Positions 35,350 to 42,847 of a stretch of 64,000 bases of DNA are shown one piece after another (within the stretch, counting starts at the first letter, position 1; each line of letters starts with the position of its first letter). Below the pieces are notes generated by a model. The model made no database searches. It was not told where the DNA came from and saw nothing but the letters and a program-made list of their open reading frames with translations. Made by a program: the position numbers and the translations under genes. This DNA is from Korobacter sp963758505 (GTDB taxonomy: Bacteria; Acidobacteriota; Terriglobia; Terriglobales; Acidobacteriaceae), in NCBI GenBank assembly GCA_963758505.1, contig CAVWVJ010000003.1, positions 1,984,001-2,048,000 of the forward strand. Direction: 5' to 3'.

Positions 35350-38019
35350 CTAGTTCTTCTTCAACTGTTCCGTCCAGTTCTGCACCAGCGTGAGTGGCTG
35401 TGATGTGCCACCACTTTGCGTGATCATCAGGAACCGCTGACCGTCCCGCGTTACGGCGTACTCGCGTCCCAGCCCGCGGAAGGAGAACGGAAACAGCTTC
35501 GTCGTCTTTCCCACCTGGAATGCCGGCCTGCTGCCATCAACTTCCACCGCGACAAGTTCTGCGAAATTCCAGTAGTAGACTTCTTTGCCGTCGGCGCGCC
35601 AGCGTGGCTCGGCGCCATTGCCGGTCGAGATCTGGTATTTCTCCCCCGTCCAGGGGAAAGGCGCGACGAACACCTGCGGTTGCCCGTTATCCGAGGCCAT
35701 GTACACCACCCATCGTCCGTCCGGCGAGAACATACCCTGCCATTCGTGCGACGAGCCGTTGGCGTAGCTCTTCGGCGTGCGGTCCCCGGTCAAGGCGACA
35801 TACTTGAGGTTGAGTCGCAGGCCGTTCCCCTGCTGGTACATGATGTACCGCCCATCGCGAGACCAGTCACTCACGAGCGAGAGCGTTTGATCCTTGACGG
35901 AGACCAGAGTCTCTTCCGGCGCGCCGCCTCCGAGCGACTTTATATCAATCCTGTCTCCCTGGTTGGACACGTAAGCAATCCTGGATCCGTCGGGAGACCA
36001 GATTGGACTGCGCGTGACGCCACCGTTGTAGGTGATCTTGGTCTTGATCCCGGAAGCGATGTCCTGAATCCAGATGGTTGCGGCGGCGGTATTCACATCA
36101 CTGTAAGCGAATCTTTTCTCGTCGGGCGAGAGCTCCAGGTCCTGGAAGGCGCCGGAATCGCCGACCTGGCCCAGGTTCTTGCCGCTACGGTCGTACCAGT
36201 TTACGGTCTCCCCCGCATAAGACATTGCGGAGGCGTACACCATCAAGCCGGTCTGCGAGACACTGAGGTTTTCGCGCCACAGGGCGCCGTCGAGTTGAAT
36301 GTTATCCTGCAGCGCCTTCGGTTCGCCCGTGAACTTCCCACTCGAGGGATCGAAAGACTGAGCTACCGCCGTGCCCTCGCGCATATAGATCAGATTACCT
36401 GCCGCATAGACCGCGTTCGACAGGGTGTGCAGGAGGAAACGGTTTTCCTTGCCGTCCGTGGAGGCGAAGAATACCCCGGTATCCTGGCTGTTCGGCGTGG
36501 TGTGATTTACGGCGGTGTAGAGGAAGTGCTTGCCGTCCGGCAGAAAAAACGGCCAGCGGTGCGATGAATACGTGGTGTTGTCGATCTTGGTGAGCAGCGT
36601 GGGCTCACCGCCGCTCGCTGACACGCGCGAGATGCCGGTATTGTACGAAAGGGCGACGAGAATCGTCCCATCGGTTCCCCAACTCGCCCCGCGACCGAGT
36701 ACCGTGTCACAGAGCGTGACAGATGTGTGCGCGTCGAGATCAAGGCGCTTTAGCTTGCCGGTGGTGAAGAAGCCGATCGTCTTGCTGTCAGGCGACCAGA
36801 AGGGAAACATGGCTTCTTCGGTGCCTGGGAGCGCCTGCGTCTGCAAGGAATCGAGCGATCGCAGGAACAGTTGCGATAAGCCGCCGGCCATTTTTGCCGA
36901 GAACACCATCAACTTGCCGTCGGGAGAGATCGCCGCGGGACCACCGGTGTCTCCTGACAAGTTGAACTGCATTTTCTCCGGAGGCGCGATTTCCAGGCGC
37001 AGTACTGGAACGGACTTTCCGCCCTGGAAAGCCAACATCGCCAGCGCAACGACGGCCACGGACCCGAGCACGGCGGCCACGACCCACGCCACTAGCGTGC
37101 GACGCTTTTTGCGCGGCGCGGCGACCACCGTCGTAGCCGACGATGAGCCGCCATCGGCGATGTGCTTCAATTGCAGCTTCACGTCGTGCGCGGTCTGCCA
37201 GCGCTCGTCGGGATCCTTGGCAAGACAGGTTTTCACCAGCCGATCGAGCTGGGGCGGTGCGGTCGGCGTGATCGTCGAGATCGGCGCTGGGTCGCGTTCG
37301 AGAATTGCGGCCATGGTGCTTGCCGCAGATTTGCCTTCAAAGGCGCGTTTGGCAGTCGCCATTTCATAGAGCACCGCGCCGAGCGCAAAGATATCGGAGC
37401 GCACATCAGATTCTTTGCCCTCTACCTGCTCGGGAGCCATGTACTGGAATGTGCCCACGACTGTGCCTTGCGCAGTGAGGGGATGGCTTTGCGCCGGCGT
37501 GGAAAGCGTGACGGTTAGACTCGAAGCCGCTGCGGAAGTGGTGACGAAGCCTTTGGCAAGACCAAAGTCCATAAGCTTCGCGCCGGACTTCGTGAGCATG
37601 ATGTTGCCGGGCTTCAGGTCGCGATGGATAACCCCGCTGCGATGGGCGCGGTCGAGCCCATCGCAGATGTCGATGGCGTATTTGAAGAGTGGCTGGCTCG
37701 GCAGCGGCCCCTTGAGAAGGCGGTCGGCCAGCGTTTCCCCCTCGAGGTATTCCATCACCAGGAAGTCTGTTCCGTCCTGGTGCCCGATGTCGAAGAGCGT
37801 GCAGATGTTCGGATGGTTCAGCGACGAGATGGTGCGTGCTTCCCGTTCGAAGCGCTGCCTGGCGTCGGGATCCGCCGACAAATGGGTGGGAAGGATCTTG
37901 ATGGCGACTATGCGGTCCAGGCGAGTATCGCGGGCACGATAAACCTCTCCCATTCCGCCTGCGCCGAGCGGAGACTGGATTTCGTAGGGTCCTAGCTTGG
38001 TACCAGGTGCGAGCGGCAT
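35350..38019 (-). CDS. Ser/Thr protein kinase with C-terminal TolB-like propeller
   Basis: 889 residues from ATG 38019 (TTG 38031 is an alternative). Hanks-type kinase domain (about 10-280) with GAGGMGEVYRARD, catalytic Lys41 (VAIKIL), VIHRDLKPGNI and LMDFGLAKG; one membrane helix (about 305-328: LVAWVVAAVLGSVAVVALAML); then about 560 residues of PD40/WD40-like repeats (SPDGKLMVFSA, WSPDGSRIAYVS, FSPDGRWVVYMA). The kinase is cytoplasmic and the propeller periplasmic. This architecture is strongly expanded in Acidobacteria. Ligand and targets are unknown. Confidence 0.93.
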   Translation of the reverse strand: MPLAPGTKLGPYEIQSPLGAGGMGEVYRARDTRLDRIVAIKILPTHLSADPDARQRFEREARTISSLNHPNICTLFDIGHQDGTDFLVMEYLEGETLADRLLKGPLPSQPLFKYAIDICDGLDRAHRSGVIHRDLKPGNIMLTKSGAKLMDFGLAKGFVTTSAAASSLTVTLSTPAQSHPLTAQGTVVGTFQYMAPEQVEGKESDVRSDIFALGAVLYEMATAKRAFEGKSAASTMAAILERDPAPISTITPTAPPQLDRLVKTCLAKDPDERWQTAHDVKLQLKHIADGGSSSATTVVAAPRKKRRTLVAWVVAAVLGSVAVVALAMLAFQGGKSVPVLRLEIAPPEKMQFNLSGDTGGPAAISPDGKLMVFSAKMAGGLSQLFLRSLDSLQTQALPGTEEAMFPFWSPDSKTIGFFTTGKLKRLDLDAHTSVTLCDTVLGRGASWGTDGTILVALSYNTGISRVSASGGEPTLLTKIDNTTYSSHRWPFFLPDGKHFLYTAVNHTTPNSQDTGVFFASTDGKENRFLLHTLSNAVYAAGNLIYMREGTAVAQSFDPSSGKFTGEPKALQDNIQLDGALWRENLSVSQTGLMVYASAMSYAGETVNWYDRSGKNLGQVGDSGAFQDLELSPDEKRFAYSDVNTAAATIWIQDIASGIKTKITYNGGVTRSPIWSPDGSRIAYVSNQGDRIDIKSLGGGAPEETLVSVKDQTLSLVSDWSRDGRYIMYQQGNGLRLNLKYVALTGDRTPKSYANGSSHEWQGMFSPDGRWVVYMASDNGQPQVFVAPFPWTGEKYQISTGNGAEPRWRADGKEVYYWNFAELVAVEVDGSRPAFQVGKTTKLFPFSFRGLGREYAVTRDGQRFLMITQSGGTSQPLTLVQNWTEQLKKN

Positions 38020-38068
38020 GAGTGCGCGCAATTATAGCCTGTGTTGCTCGGTGGAGACGATGACTGGG

Positions 38069-38827
38069 TTAGTAGGCTGCAGCCGCTGCACGTGCTCCGC
38101 AGCTGAATAAATGGTCGACGGAATGGAAACGCGCATGTTGCGCGAGCGGAGCGTCGCCTTCTACCGCCACCACCCCGACGTAGTCCGGATCGAACGACAG
38201 AGGATGGTAAGTAAACCTCGCGGCAAAGCCTCGGTGTTCGTCGAAGTTCGGAGTGAGCGTCTCCGAGAGTCCCAGTCCTGTCGCCTTCGCGTAGGCTTCT
38301 TTTCTCGTCCAGCAGCAAAGAAATGCAAAGCGCCGGTCGGCATCGGAAAGGGAGCGTAGTTCCTCGGTTTCAGCAGGAGAGAAAAATTTCTCCGCGATTT
38401 CAAGTTCATCCAGCACAGGCCGGCTTTTTTCTACGTCGATGCCGACGCGGCAGTTGCGTGACAAAGCAATCGCAACCAGACCGCGGGTGTGCGAGAGATT
38501 GAATTCGATAGGCATCGCGTGGCCCACGGGATCTAGCTTTGGCTTGCCTTCTTCGGAATACGCGAAGCTCACATCGCGGGGCTCTACCTCGAGATAATGC
38601 GCGAGGCAGGCGCGCAATGACGCGCGGCTCGCGATGAATTCGTCACGATCTTTTCTGAAACGGAAACGTGACGCGCGAGCGAGTTCTTCCGTCGAGAGGA
38701 ACGTAGCAAGCGTCTCTGTTGCGCCTTCCACATCCTTCAAAGCGACAGAGACGACGACGACTTCGTTGTCGTTCAACAGCGCCGGAAGAGAACATCGGTG
38801 CGTTACATCGCCCGCCGCTGACGGCAT
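38069..38827 (-). CDS. 4'-phosphopantetheinyl transferase (Sfp type)
   Basis: 252 residues. The two-lobed Sfp fold is indicated by NLSHTRGLVAIALS, the Mg2+-binding GIDVEKSRP and WTRKEAYAKATGLGL. It transfers phosphopantetheine from CoA to carrier proteins. The start codon abuts the stop of the XrtA-type deacetylase gene, so they are co-expressed. No acyl or peptidyl carrier protein is visible in the window; the client is unknown. Confidence 0.9.
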   Translation of the reverse strand: MPSAAGDVTHRCSLPALLNDNEVVVVSVALKDVEGATETLATFLSTEELARASRFRFRKDRDEFIASRASLRACLAHYLEVEPRDVSFAYSEEGKPKLDPVGHAMPIEFNLSHTRGLVAIALSRNCRVGIDVEKSRPVLDELEIAEKFFSPAETEELRSLSDADRRFAFLCCWTRKEAYAKATGLGLSETLTPNFDEHRGFAARFTYHPLSFDPDYVGVVAVEGDAPLAQHARFHSVDHLFSCGARAAAAAY

Positions 38828-39742
38828 TTACGCTGCCTCCTGCTTGGCAAGAGCCGGTGCCGGCAATGGAGCGTCGAGCAGCGGCACATCGGCGAAGGCC
38901 TTCTCGATCGTCGTCAGGTGAAATTCCTTCATCAGGCGGCGAAGCTTCGACTCCGTTGCCCCGAGTCCCGTGTACTGCCGCAGGCGCGCCTTGCGCGCCG
39001 TGGCGATGCGAGGCTGATCGGCATCGATCTCCCACGGGTGAAGGTAGATCACCGCGGGATGCCCTTCGCGGTTCAGACTTTTCAATCCGGTCTTAATGTA
39101 TTGGTACGGGAAGATGCGAAGGTAAGCGCCGCCTCCAATCGGCAGGTTGCGTCCCCAGAGCCGCCACGTCGCAATGGGATACTCGGCCACTCCCGAGTTC
39201 GTGCGAAATGGCTGTCGCGGAGCGCTTGGATTCCCATAGGTCGGGTGGGCAACGGGGTGAACGCTGGAGTCGCGGGTGAATCCCAACTCGCCAAGCACAT
39301 CGAAAGCCCAGTAACACGACGGAATGATCGAGAAGCTGGGAGCGCGGTAAAAGTCCACTGCTTTTCCCGCGGCATCCTCAATGACCTGCTTGGCGCGCGC
39401 CGTGTCGGAGCGGAAAGCTACCGGGGTCATCCGGTAAACCGGATGGTGCGCATAGCTGTGGCAGCCGATCTCATGTCCGAGTTCTACGGCTCGCCGGACC
39501 AGTGCCGGATATCGCTCGGCTACCCATCCCAGGAAGAAGAATGTTGCCTTGACGCCGAATTCGTCAAAGAGATCGAACAGACGGGTGGTGTTGTGCACGA
39601 CACGGGATGGGAGGTTCTCCCATGTGTAACGAGGTGCATAAGGGACCATACACTCGGTCTGGTAGTAGTCCTCTACGTCAATGCTGATGGAATTGAGCAC
39701 TGCCGCTCTAAGGGCAAGTCTGGGGCCAATCGGCCCGCGCAT
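38828..39742 (-). CDS. XrtA/PEP-CTERM-type polysaccharide deacetylase
   Basis: 304 residues from ATG 39742 (AAGGG upstream). NSISIDVEDYYQ opens the NodB-like domain, followed by ATFFFLGWVAERYP, GCHSYAHHPVYRM, YRAPSFSI and the C-terminal YLHPWEID of the DUF3473 region. This combination matches the deacetylase subgroup found in exosortase-type exopolysaccharide loci. It presumably deacetylates the secreted polymer. It is divergent from the epimerase gene across a control region with an operator-like palindrome and a sigma-54-like promoter. Confidence 0.87.
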   Translation of the reverse strand: MRGPIGPRLALRAAVLNSISIDVEDYYQTECMVPYAPRYTWENLPSRVVHNTTRLFDLFDEFGVKATFFFLGWVAERYPALVRRAVELGHEIGCHSYAHHPVYRMTPVAFRSDTARAKQVIEDAAGKAVDFYRAPSFSIIPSCYWAFDVLGELGFTRDSSVHPVAHPTYGNPSAPRQPFRTNSGVAEYPIATWRLWGRNLPIGGGAYLRIFPYQYIKTGLKSLNREGHPAVIYLHPWEIDADQPRIATARKARLRQYTGLGATESKLRRLMKEFHLTTIEKAFADVPLLDAPLPAPALAKQEAA

Positions 39743-39806
39743 GGAAGGCCCTTTGAGCGAGGTTTTTCTTGCATTTGCGGAGTACGCCGCCCTTCTCAGC
39801 AGTCGA

Positions 39807-39824
39807 TGTGCAAACTCTTGCAGG
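39807..39824. promoter_or_regulatory. Operator-like palindrome, half-degenerate copy
   Basis: TGTGCA-AACTCT-TGCAGG: the left arm is perfect and the right arm has four of six bases of the motif TGTG(C/A)A-N6-T(G/T)CACA. It lies 46 bases before the -24 box at 39871, between the divergent deacetylase and epimerase genes. Confidence 0.45.
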
Positions 39825-39870
39825 TGAGTGCGGCGGTCAACGGATCGCGAATTGTCCACTTCGTAACAAG

Positions 39871-39886
39871 TGGCGATGGTGATGCA
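39871..39886 (+). promoter_or_regulatory. Candidate sigma-54 promoter for the epimerase
   Basis: TGGCGATGGTGATGCA has GG and GC separated by exactly ten bases; -24 TGGCGA against TGGCAC, -12 ATGCA against TTGCA. The predicted start is about 23 bases before GTG 39920. An operator-like site lies upstream. Confidence 0.45.
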
Positions 39887-39919
39887 ATTGCACGGTATGG
39901 TTCTGGTTCTGGAGGGAAA

Positions 39920-40888
39920 GTGAGACATCTGGTCACAGGTTGCGCCGGGTTCATCGGCTCGTCGATTGTCCGCGCACTGCTTGATCGCGGAGATGAGGTC
40001 CGAGGAATCGACAACTTCAGCACCGGAAAGCGTGTGAACCTATCGGGCCTTTCGCCATTCGTATGTATCGAGGGAGACCTCACGGATCTGAAGGCGGCCG
40101 AAGAGGCATGTCGTGGAGTGGATGTGATTTACCACCACGCCGCCGTGCCCAGCGGACCGCAGTCGCTGGAACATGGCGCGTCCAGTAACGATGTGAACGT
40201 CAGCACTACGTTGAACCTTCTGGTCGCCGCGCAGAAGATGAAGGTGCCGCGCATCATCTATGCGAGCTCCTATTTCGCCTACGGCGAATCCCGCGCCATT
40301 CCGAACCGCGAAGACATGGCTCCAGACCCGGTTTCGCCGTATGCGGTGTCGAAGCTTGTCGGCGAATACTATATGAAATCGTTCTACCGCGTTCACGGGA
40401 TGCAAACCGTCATTCTGCGTTACTTCAACGTTTTCGGACCGCGTCAGGATGCGAATTCCCCGTATTCCGGGGCCTTGGCGAAGGCGATGACCCGCATGCT
40501 CTCGAACGAAGACCCGGAATTTGCCGGAGATGGCGAGGCAGTGCAGGAGTTCACCTACGTTGACAACATCGTGCAGGCGAATTTGCTCGCCGGTGGCGCC
40601 AAAGCCTCAGCAATTGCCGGCGAAGTCTTGAATATTGCTTCCGGAGCGCCGGTGAGCTTTAACGAGATCGTCGCCATGCTGGACAGCCTGATCCAGGGAG
40701 GAAACTCGGAATACAGGGTGCGCGATGCGCATATGCGCGATTCGCTGGCGGACATCAGCAAAGCTCGCAGGCTGTTGAATTATCGGCCAGAAGTGGATAT
40801 TCGCGAAGGCCTGCGCAGGACCGTGAACTGGTACGAAGGCATTACCGATCTGGGCTTCGACCAGCCGGAAGACAGGGTATTCGCATAA
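39920..40888 (+). CDS. NAD-dependent UDP-sugar epimerase (SDR family)
   Basis: 322 residues from GTG 39920, with GGAGG at 39911-39915. VTGCAGFIGSSIVRALLDRG is the NAD-binding start (GxxGxxG), YASSYFAYG and PYAVSKLVGEYY give the Ser and YxxxK of the active site. Similar to UDP-glucose/UDP-GlcNAc 4-epimerases (WbpP-like). It supplies a precursor for the polysaccharide encoded downstream. A perfect hairpin (TTGAGAAA/TTTCTCAA, 40893-40912) follows the stop but lacks a T-run. Confidence 0.92.
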   Translation: MRHLVTGCAGFIGSSIVRALLDRGDEVRGIDNFSTGKRVNLSGLSPFVCIEGDLTDLKAAEEACRGVDVIYHHAAVPSGPQSLEHGASSNDVNVSTTLNLLVAAQKMKVPRIIYASSYFAYGESRAIPNREDMAPDPVSPYAVSKLVGEYYMKSFYRVHGMQTVILRYFNVFGPRQDANSPYSGALAKAMTRMLSNEDPEFAGDGEAVQEFTYVDNIVQANLLAGGAKASAIAGEVLNIASGAPVSFNEIVAMLDSLIQGGNSEYRVRDAHMRDSLADISKARRLLNYRPEVDIREGLRRTVNWYEGITDLGFDQPEDRVFA

Positions 40889-41001
40889 CTTCTTGAGAAA
40901 GTTGTTTCTCAAAGCTGCAAAAGACTTCATTTACAGCCCGATAACCTTTGTAAAGATCGTTGTAAATCCCCCAAAAGGCTTGCCCTTCGCCGATCTTGCG
41001 G

Positions 41002-41017
41002 TGGCAGGCGAAATGCC
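41002..41017 (+). promoter_or_regulatory. Candidate sigma-54 promoter for the PEP-CTERM-like gene
   Basis: TGGCAGGCGAAATGCC: -24 TGGCAG matches five of six, -12 ATGCC three of five, GG-N10-GC spacing exact. The start near 41028 would give a 43-base leader holding a hairpin (41033-41060) and GGAAGGA before ATG 41071. Confidence 0.45.
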
Positions 41018-41070
41018 CATATTGATCTCGGAAACCCGCAGAGGTGTCTTCTGCGGGGTTGGAAGGATTT

Positions 41071-41274
41071 ATGAAACGAAGAAGTATCTTTCTGTGCCTC
41101 AGTATCGCGCTGTTCTCCACCCTGGGGGTTGCCACCGCAGGAGCAGGGCAGGCGATCTTTGGAAAAATCCTGTTTACCGAATCCAGCGGTTCCGAGGCCG
41201 TGAGCCTGGCGCTCTTCGGTGCCGGCCTGGTATGCGCAGCGCGCTTCCTGCAGCCTGAGAAACGGAAAAGCTAG
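41071..41274 (+). CDS. Small exported protein with PEP-CTERM-like sorting tail
   Basis: 67 residues. MKRRSIFLCLSIALFSTLGV is a signal peptide. The mature part is very short and ends SEAVSLALFGAGLVCAARFLQPEKRKS. The SLALFGAGL helix followed by a basic cluster is what follows Pro-Glu-Pro in PEP-CTERM proteins, but here the PEP box reads SEAV. GGAAGGA at 41061-41067 is the ribosome site. Placed inside an exosortase-type polysaccharide locus, it looks like a divergent exosortase substrate; a simple small membrane protein is the alternative. Confidence 0.6.
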   Translation: MKRRSIFLCLSIALFSTLGVATAGAGQAIFGKILFTESSGSEAVSLALFGAGLVCAARFLQPEKRKS

Positions 41275-41295
41275 CCCTTTCAAGCGCTTCGATGA

Positions 41296-41319
41296 GGATG
41301 TGCAGAGTTTTGCACATCC
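41296..41319. promoter_or_regulatory. Operator palindrome upstream of the capK-wzy-wzx operon
   Basis: GGATGTGCA-GAGTTT-TGCACATCC, a perfect 9-bp inverted repeat with a six-base spacer; the core TGTGCA-N6-TGCACA is at 41299-41316. It lies about 90 bases before the sigma-54 candidate at 41410, a normal enhancer distance. No T-run follows, so it is not a terminator. Confidence 0.65.
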
Positions 41320-41409
41320 CGATTGCGCCCCTCCCCGCAGTAACCCTTGAATCCCTCCTAAGAGCTTTGTTTTGAGACGCTTCGGCTGAATGGCCACTCC
41401 GCCCTGGAA

Positions 41410-41425
41410 TGGCTCGTAAGGTGCA
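41410..41425 (+). promoter_or_regulatory. Sigma-54 promoter of the capK-wzy-wzx operon
   Basis: TGGCTCGTAAGGTGCA: -24 TGGCTCG against TGGCACG, -12 GTGCA against TTGCA, exact GG-N10-GC spacing. The start is predicted near 41436, 17 bases before ATG 41453. Best sigma-54 match I found in the window. Confidence 0.62.
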
Positions 41426-41452
41426 AAAGACAAAGCAGAAGCACTGAAACCC

Positions 41453-42847
41453 ATGTTCATAGCCGAAAAGACCCAGCCATCCTTGACCCGACGAAATACC
41501 TCCGCTGAATTTGTCCGGAAGGTCACATTTCCCCTTTGGGCGAAGCGCGATCATCCGTTTTACGCCGACTATCGCGAGAAGTTTGAGCGCACCCAGTTTC
41601 TCGGCCTGGAAGCTATCCGGGAGCATCAACTGGCGGAGCTGAAAAGCCTCCTGCAGCATGCCTGGGACACGGTTCCGTTCTACCGCGAACGCATGAAAGA
41701 AGCGGGACTGGAAACGGGCATTACCTCGCTCGAAGATCTCAAGCGGCTGCCGGTGACGACCAAGCGCGACATTCAGCAGGCCGGCAGCGCCCTGTGGTCG
41801 GCCGGCTTTCCGGAAGAAAAGAAAGTGCGCAACCAGACAGGCGGATCGACCGGCTCGCCGCTGCAGTTCTACGTCGACACGGAGCGCGTCGATTCGCGCA
41901 TGGCGAGCACCTGGAGACACAACCGCTGGGCGGGATTCGAGCCGGGCGATTGGTGTGCGGCCCTGTGGGGCGCGCGCCTCGACCAGGTGGCCAACGAAGG
42001 ACTCTGGGATTTCTTCCGCAACCAGTTGGTTTACCGGACGCTGCAACTGAATACGTCGAGCGTGAGCGAAGAGGACTTTGCGATTTTCGTTCGCAAGCTG
42101 CGCCGGCGCGCGCCCAAGGCCATGGTGGCGTATGCGCAGGCCACGGTCGCGTTCTGCCGCTATCTGAAAGCGAATAATATCTCCGACATTCAGCTGGATT
42201 CGATTATCACCACGGCCGAAGTTTTGTTGCCGGAACATCGTCAGATCATCGAGGAAGTGACGGGCGGAACGGTATTCAACCGCTATGGCTGCCGCGAAGT
42301 GAGTGTGATTGCCAGCGAATGCGAATTCCACACCGGCATGCACGTGAACGCGGAGGCCTTGTACGTCGAGATCGTGCCGCAGGGAGACGATCCCAACGGA
42401 CCGGGACGCATCCTCATCACCGACCTGCTGAACCGGTCGATGCCGCTGATCCGTTACGAAATTGGAGATGTAGGACGCTGGTCGGAAAACCAATCCTGTC
42501 CCTGCGGACGAGGCTTGCCGCTGCTTGCCGAGGTGAATGGACGGACAACCGACTTCCTCGTATTGAAGGATGGCCGCCGCGTGTCCGGCCCGGCATTGAC
42601 GCTGGTGGTCGCCGATATGAGCGATGTGGCGCAAGTGCAGTTCCGGCAGGAGGAGCTCGAGAAGATCTATCTGAAAGTTGTGCCGGGGAAGAATTTCGGA
42701 TCGAACACGGTGACGGAACTCAAGCGTCGCCTCGAGCTTTATCTTCGCGGGACCGCCGCGCTCGAAATCGAACCGGTGGAGAACATTCCCTCGGAAAGCT
42801 CCGGGAAATACAGGTTCGTAATCAGCTCTCTCGGAGAGCAAGCATGA
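41453..42847 (+). CDS. CapK/PaaK-family adenylate-forming enzyme
   Basis: 464 residues. The acyl-adenylate phosphate loop is QTGGSTGSP, with FNRYGCREV and LNRSMPLIRYEIGD as later core motifs and a C-terminal lid. It resembles phenylacetate-CoA ligase-like proteins called CapK in capsule and exopolysaccharide loci, where their substrate is uncertain. First gene of an operon behind a sigma-54-like promoter; its stop overlaps the start of a paralogue by four bases. Confidence 0.87.
   Translation: MFIAEKTQPSLTRRNTSAEFVRKVTFPLWAKRDHPFYADYREKFERTQFLGLEAIREHQLAELKSLLQHAWDTVPFYRERMKEAGLETGITSLEDLKRLPVTTKRDIQQAGSALWSAGFPEEKKVRNQTGGSTGSPLQFYVDTERVDSRMASTWRHNRWAGFEPGDWCAALWGARLDQVANEGLWDFFRNQLVYRTLQLNTSSVSEEDFAIFVRKLRRRAPKAMVAYAQATVAFCRYLKANNISDIQLDSIITTAEVLLPEHRQIIEEVTGGTVFNRYGCREVSVIASECEFHTGMHVNAEALYVEIVPQGDDPNGPGRILITDLLNRSMPLIRYEIGDVGRWSENQSCPCGRGLPLLAEVNGRTTDFLVLKDGRRVSGPALTLVVADMSDVAQVQFRQEELEKIYLKVVPGKNFGSNTVTELKRRLELYLRGTAALEIEPVENIPSESSGKYRFVISSLGEQA

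Noticed and set aside
40940..41060. A riboswitch before the PEP-CTERM-like gene
   Set aside because: The conserved cores of c-di-GMP-I/II or other classes I know are absent, and a sigma-54-like promoter falls inside the proposed aptamer, which would exclude much of it from the RNA.
41296..41319. The perfect 9-bp inverted repeat as a terminator
   Set aside because: No T-run follows, and the same core occurs in other control regions, so an operator is the better reading.
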